64,000 nt of DNA from Mortierella sp. BCC40632. Its lineage: Eukaryota; Mortierellomycota; Mortierellomycetes; Mortierellales; Mortierellaceae. Under the pieces are notes generated by a model. That model had not been told where the DNA came from. It was given only the letters and a program-made list of their open reading frames with translations, and did no database searches. The stretch covers positions 2,416,001 through 2,480,000 of the forward strand of contig WAEK01000001.1 in the NCBI GenBank assembly GCA_011634665.1. Reading direction: 5' to 3'. This document shows, in pieces, positions 57,242 through 64,000 of this stretch (positions are counted from its first letter, which is position 1; every line of letters starts with the position of its first letter). The position numbers were made by a program, and so were the translations under genes.

Positions 57242-57494
57242 TAGAGAGGCTGTGTTGTTGGAGCCACGAACGATTGCTTTGTCGCGTGTATTGCTCCTGG
57301 AAGGCAGAGCAGGTAAGTCCGATAGCGGGAGGGATAAAGGTTCTCTGGAATGCAGTGCTAGTGTTGTTCAAGGGTATTTCTCGATAGTAACGGCTTGGAT
57401 CGCGAAGCAACGAAGCAGGGCTAAGCAACTCTTTGATTGAACGCGACGAAAAAGAAAAAGGAAGATGGCACCCTTGGAGACACACAGCAAGGCG

Positions 57495-57526
<32 letters not shown>

Positions 57527-57591
57527 TTGTTGTCACGGAAGATTTCGAGTCGCTATAGCTACATGGTTCATTTCCACACAGTAATGCAGGC

Positions 57592-58053
57592 CGGCTGGAA
57601 AGAAGAGATATATCACTTAAGCTAGAGTATCTACGACTTGGGATTCTGGTCGAGCTCACGGAGACCCCAGCCAACACTCAGCTAATTTACGATCATGGGC
57701 GGAATCAAGAGCCACTGATTAAAAATGGCGCTTCTTCAGCTGTAAGTACGAGACTCGGTGAAAAGTTGAAGATTGGACAAAGAACACCCCTGACTGGCTC
57801 TCCCTTGGTAGCTATTCGGTTATGTTTGCCCCTAGTCAACGGATTTTTACGTGCTTCTTGTGGTCATAAAAGCAACTACATTGGACACAGACACAACTCG
57901 CGTTCTCCACTGACAGCATTGTATTTACTGTTTTGTGTTACTTAACTCGTGAAACAGATGAACGATGGATCATTGAAGATAGAATTGGCAGTGGAGCCTC
58001 AAGCCGACTTATTGTCTATCAAAAAATCTATTCGATTCAACGGCATTACTAAG
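57592..58053 (+). CDS. two exons of an unrecognised plus-strand gene
   Basis: A frame open to 57741 reads ERRDISLKLEYLRLGILVEL, then ETPANTQLIYDHGRNQEPL and NGASSA. It ends at a canonical donor GTAAGT. A 216-bp intron with acceptor GAAACAG joins in phase 0 to 57958-58053, MNDGSLKIELAVEPQADLL and IKKSIRFNGITKP, then TAA. The composition and matched splice sites make a real protein likely. The 5' exons are not identified; 57592 is the last plausible acceptor (ATGCAG) upstream, and CACAG nine bases earlier is another. No family is recognised. It may belong with the element relic that starts 60 bases downstream. Confidence 0.4.
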
Positions 58054-58116
58054 CCGTAATGATTCCTCGTTCCTCTGTCCCTGATCAGACACGACTCTGT
58101 TACTCTCTCCGAGTAA

Positions 58117-58542
58117 GATTCTGTTTCCTTTTTCCGGAAACATGACAAGTTACGAGAGAACCTAAAATATTTGATGGAAGCGTTGCCAGGCAAGGAACCA
58201 GGCTTTCTTCAATCAAGGCATTTATCTGTAGTGTTGCAAAAAAGAGTCAAACAATTCGACCAAAAAGGCAAAACAGGACATCGTGCAGCCGTCAAACAGC
58301 CTTCTTTCGATCAGCTTTTTGAGTACATCAATACTCTACGGAAGCGTTCCGTTACTTTCAAACCTCACAATTACGATACGAAAGGCTACATCCTTCGAGG
58401 GCCAATAAGAGTTGATGGTCATAGACTTCAATTGCTTGCTTACGAGCTCCATGAACCCCTATCGGCTCGATTCCGACGAAAGAGCAAAAAAAAAAAAAAG
58501 AGGAAGAGGAAGAGAGACTGTCGCGGCAAGAAAAAGAAGTGA
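58117..58542 (+). pseudogene. possible Fanzor/TnpB-type transposon protein fragment
   Basis: One open frame without a convincing start. It reads DSVSFFRKHDKLRENLKYL, a basic stretch LSVVLQKRVKQFDQKGKTGH, then TFKPHNYDTKGYILRG and IRVDGHRLQLLAYELHEPLS with ARFRRKSK. It dissolves into a Lys/Arg run from an A tract near 58486-58499. The block from GYILRG to SARFRR recalls, from memory, a segment found upstream of the RuvC-like nuclease part in Fanzor1 (eukaryotic TnpB) proteins, which are multi-copy in Mortierella-type fungi. The RuvC domain itself (the DxG and later acidic motifs) is not present, so this would be a 5' fragment truncated at the A tract. The family call is uncertain; an unrelated mobile-element protein is the alternative. 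Confidence 0.38.
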
Positions 58543-60016
58543 TCTTAAAACATACATGACGGTAATGACCAACTCGGCACCAGATAATTTCAGCTTGCCA
58601 GTGAAACAAAGCAGTGCGGTTGAAATTAACCCCTTGTGCGGATGGCTGAGAGAGTAGCCAAGGCAGAACCAGGCTTGCCACTTTCGATCCTCAAGGAGTG
58701 AAATAGTAGGAATAGGGGCGTCTTTGACAAATTATGTACCACTATTGATTTATTGTTCAGGCCTTTGTTGACTCTTGTGGTCAATCATAGGCATTCTTTT
58801 AAGATCAACAAGGCTGAGACTCTTGTTCGGAAGTATAACATTGTATAGGTTGAGTGTGTATAAGGAAATGAAGAGGAATGAACAGAAAAGCTCAACAATT
58901 GCACTGTCTTTTCTTCTACTCTCTTTCCATAGTGCAGCGCTGCAAAGGTTTTGTGGCTAAGGATTGCCGGCCGCTTTTCAAATTAGTGACTTCTCCTTGA
59001 TTGAGGATCCTTCTCAATGGCGACAGTCCTGAGCCCTTCAAGTTCCACTCAGGTATGTCTCGAGACTGGGGGGGGGAGGGTGGAAGAGAAGGAAGAGTAA
59101 GCGCCAAGAGAGATGCAATAGTAGGACACGTGAGGGGGATGGTTGAGAGTGGAAAACAGCAGAGTCTGCGACCTCGAGCTGATTGACCCATATCAATACT
59201 ATCCGCCAATAGCACTTAAGATACTCGACCGCCTTGGATGGGTCAGCAGATACTAGTCTAGACGCAGGAGCACAACGTGGATGTCCCCAGGAGACAGCAA
59301 ACCTAATTTGTTTGTCGAGCACAAAAATACAGAAGATCGTTGACCCAACCTTGTTTTTCCAACATCATTCCACGTCAAGATCCCAAAGAAATTGGCCCCG
59401 GTCAAAGACGCGTACGTGTGTAGATAGAGATAAACCTCAGACCCTTTTCTTTTCTTGGAATGACCAAAAAACAAAAGAAAAAAAAAGTGGACTGCGCCGT
59501 TTATCTATTCCCTCTTCTCCTCCGAGATACCGATTCTGTGGAGGGGACTGAATATGAGCGGCTGAGAAAATCATATTGAGAAGATAAGCCGATCAAAGTT
59601 CCTTATCAAGAACAGGCCGTCTTTTGCAAACAACAATATGCTCCACAAGCCTGGCCTCTCTATCTTTCGTCTCAGAAGAAAAAAGGGCACTCCAGTACGA
59701 TAGTCCTACTATCAGTTCTCCCGTTCTCCCATGCTATCACTTGAGTGAATCATACATTCAAGCGCACACATTTACACCACCATTTTTTTTTTTTTTTTTT
59801 TTTTGTGCTTTCTTTATTTACAGGGAAAAAGTGGGTAGATCCTTGAAGACAATTCCATTCACTTCAGGTACAATGCCCTGAAGACGAGGGGAGTTATGGT
59901 GTGAAGCTATATCAAATCATGGATAGATGGTGATGATGGGAGAAGGGGGGGGGGTGTATGTATATGGTGTGTATGCTCAAATGTGCGCATTGTTGCTATC
60001 CTCCAATGACATTGAT
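58543..60016. other. intergenic region downstream of the relic
   Basis: No coding signal. T run at 59785-59804 and G-rich tract near 59940-59955 close to the GAPDH 3' end. Short open frames on both strands lack support. Confidence 0.4.
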
Positions 60017-61978
<1,962 letters not shown>

Positions 61979-62060
61979 GGTGAATGAAGAGTAGAGTGTG
62001 GAGAGGAGTGGATGGGGTGAAAGGTTGTTGGGTTGAAAGGAAAGAAGAGAACAAGACAGA
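61979..62060 (-). promoter_or_regulatory. CT-rich leader of GAPDH
   Basis: On the minus strand the 80 bases before the GAPDH ATG are mostly pyrimidine, as is typical before start codons of strongly expressed fungal genes. I saw no clear TATA box within the usual distance. Confidence 0.45.
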
Positions 62061-64000
62061 AGCTTGTCGAGTCGCGAGAAATATCTGGACACAAATTTGG
62101 TTGTGACTGCGCGACCGAACATCCGATCCAACGTCATTACGATTTTCCCCTGCTCTCGTCCTCTCTTCCCCACCATCAACCAAAGCCCTCTTTTTCTCGC
62201 CGCCTTGCAGCCACCAGTGAACCTTGTCAAGGAGATGCCATTCTCTCGATGCATCAAGAAACCAATTGTGCTTGTGTTTGTGTATGAATGTGTATGTGCA
62301 CTGATACAGAGTTACTCTACTCGCCCTTCCTCAAGTCAGAGTATCCTCCTTCCCTCCTTCCCCTCTCCACTCGTCATTGAGGGTCACCAGGCTTCATTGT
62401 CGGGCCACTCCTGCCCACTCGGAAGCTCAAGGAAGAGCACGAACACATGCGAATAGGCTCTGGCTGGGGGAACCCGGCTCAGGGCCATGTAGTTCTCGTC
62501 TCCCCTTGTTGGCTCCCAAAAGAGGAAAACCCGCCTTTGGGACGAGGATGAAGCGAGCGGTATATTTAACTTAAGCTTCACTTCAATTTTGCCCACGGGC
62601 AAAACAAAGACATGGACGGTATTGTCTAGCCCTATTCCCTCACTCCCCTTTCCTCCCCCCTTCGTTTTAGCTGTTTGTTCCCGTAGGGTGTGAACGGTTG
62701 CTTTTGATGGGGGTGGGGATGGGGATGGTGGTAACGGAAAAAAGGTATGAAATCCAGCCTTGAAGGTAGACTACGAACATAACACCCAAGCGTGAATGTC
62801 TAAACCATTGATCCACCGGAGCAAGAGGGAGTGGTCCAAAGGTACTTCTAAGAACCATTCCCCGCAATTTCAATCCGACCCTCATGTATGCAGGAGGGAA
62901 CAATAGTATTCGACAACATTCTAATTGCCGCCTCTGTTGGGGTTGAGCAGAGAGAGTCGAGTTTATTCTCACGGGTTGCGGAGAAGCGACTCTCACTCCT
63001 CTAACCCATCCTTGCCTGAATTCTGTTGTGTGTGAGGCGCTACGCCTGCAACACATTGGTTTTACATGTCTCGAAAGCTCCATCAGGGGAACATGGTCAA
63101 GGTACTTGAATCTCTACACACTGTCTCGCTAGGTTGACAGAGGATCGCTTTTCTATTGGAACAAGTGGCCTTTTGGCATATGATCCTCGATCCTTTCTTG
63201 AGGAGTGGACGAGCACTAAGACATGAGATTAAAAACGGTTGAACGGAATCGCCCGAAAGCATCGTTTCGTTAGATCACAGCTGCTGCTATGTAACATCTG
63301 TCAACAAAAAGGCTAGTGTAGAGTTAACAAGTTGACAAAGGTGGGGAGAGGTGTGGAAGGTCCCCCATGGCATGAATCTTTTCAAGCATCAGTCGTCTGA
63401 TGCGGTGTAACATGCCCTCCTTCTTGGTCTGTGTTTCTTCTGGAACGTGCGTCTTTGTTGTCCCGTCAATTGTCTGCCACTGTAGGCTCCAAAGGACAAG
63501 GGGATTGGTCTTTCCTCTCGAAAGATGGATGGTACAGAGGGAGATCTCCGCTCCGTGTCTCAACTATGGTTCACCGGTCCTGTCTGTCCTGTGGTGACAG
63601 AGGGTTTTTCTTTTTGGTTGGGGTACCCTAAATGGCTCAGGCAAGGAAGCCTGTGTTGCCCATGAGAGATACCCCGTATTTAAAGCAACAATAGGTTTCT
63701 AAAGTACGATGGATCTCTCTTTTTTTTTTTTATCCGCCCTTCAGCCCATTGTCGGTTTCCGCGCTACTCCAGGCAGCTCGTTTTCACTCAGGACCTGAGT
63801 CATTTCTTCTTGTGGCCAGAGTGCTTTTCTAAGGCCTCCTTTCTTTCTCATGTGCGTGATTGCACGCTGCCTACTCTTTCATTCTTTTTCCTGCTCAAAG
63901 ATGCAGCCATACCATCGATATCTAGGAATCTCTGAGAAGGAGCTTGCGTTTAGTAGAGTTTGAGCAATGTTTCGGGACAGCATCCTTTCTCGCCACTGGA
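62061..64000. other. terminal 1.9 kb, GAPDH promoter side
   Basis: Expected to hold the GAPDH promoter. No coding signal with splice context. A CT-rich stretch at 63840-63900 leads to an ATG at 63901 with only a 20-codon frame, so a gene starting beyond it cannot be excluded. Confidence 0.35.

Noticed and set aside
57055..57312. plus-strand open stretch (SRREYGERLLEAERALVRGV region) with a GTAAGT donor at its end
   Set aside because: No ATG and no acceptor upstream. It overlaps the first exon and intron of the minus-strand nucleoporin-like gene, whose phases fit. Kept only as a possibility that the downstream unrecognised exons start here.

Overview
This window is nuclear DNA from a filamentous fungus. 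Genes carry several short GT-AG spliceosomal introns, leaders are pyrimidine-rich, and the density is about one gene per 2.5-3 kb. The gene set is ordinary fungal: SCO1, QCR2, RPL5, PAM18, eIF3d, Crz1-like and Mig1/CreA-like zinc fingers, Ccr4, P5C reductase, dolichyl-diphosphatase, CMC1, P450 and GAPDH. A BLOC-1 subunit 5 (Muted) homologue, a possible Fanzor/TnpB-type relic, intermediate GC and very many A/T homopolymers make an early-diverging lineage (Mucoromycota/Mortierellomycota, for example a Mortierella relative) the best guess. That placement is inference. No rRNA, tRNA, CRISPR array or intact transposon was found.

Layout. 0-21 kb is dense: a SAP-domain nuclear protein (5' end outside the window); SCO1 and QCR2 head to head; RPL5 (with an intronic C/D snoRNA) and PAM18 head to head; eIF3d and a Crz1-like factor in tandem on the minus strand; then dolichyl-diphosphatase and P5C reductase on the plus strand. 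21-29.5 kb is gene-poor. It holds scattered coding-like segments at 21.4-23.0 kb, followed by about 6.5 kb with no gene that I can support upstream of a Mig1/CreA-like repressor. 33-39.5 kb carries CMC1, the BLOC-1 subunit and CCR4. 42.5-47 kb carries an F-box protein, two terminal exons of an unrecognised gene and a P450. 47.7-52.5 kb carries an orphan first exon and a DUF4097-like beta-repeat protein. 53.4-57.2 kb is one long acidic, disordered, possibly nucleoporin-like gene. 57.6-58.5 kb holds unrecognised exons and the possible Fanzor relic. 60-62 kb is GAPDH, and the last 2 kb shows no gene.

Functional themes. Several genes serve mitochondria: SCO1 and CMC1 (cytochrome c oxidase assembly), QCR2 (complex III) and PAM18 (protein import), with P5C reductase in proline synthesis. 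RPL5, its snoRNA and eIF3d serve translation. The Mig1/CreA-like and Crz1-like regulators and the CCR4 deadenylase act in gene expression. Exon boundaries were worked out by hand from GT-AG sites with reading-phase checks; coordinates marked uncertain should be tested with RNA-seq.
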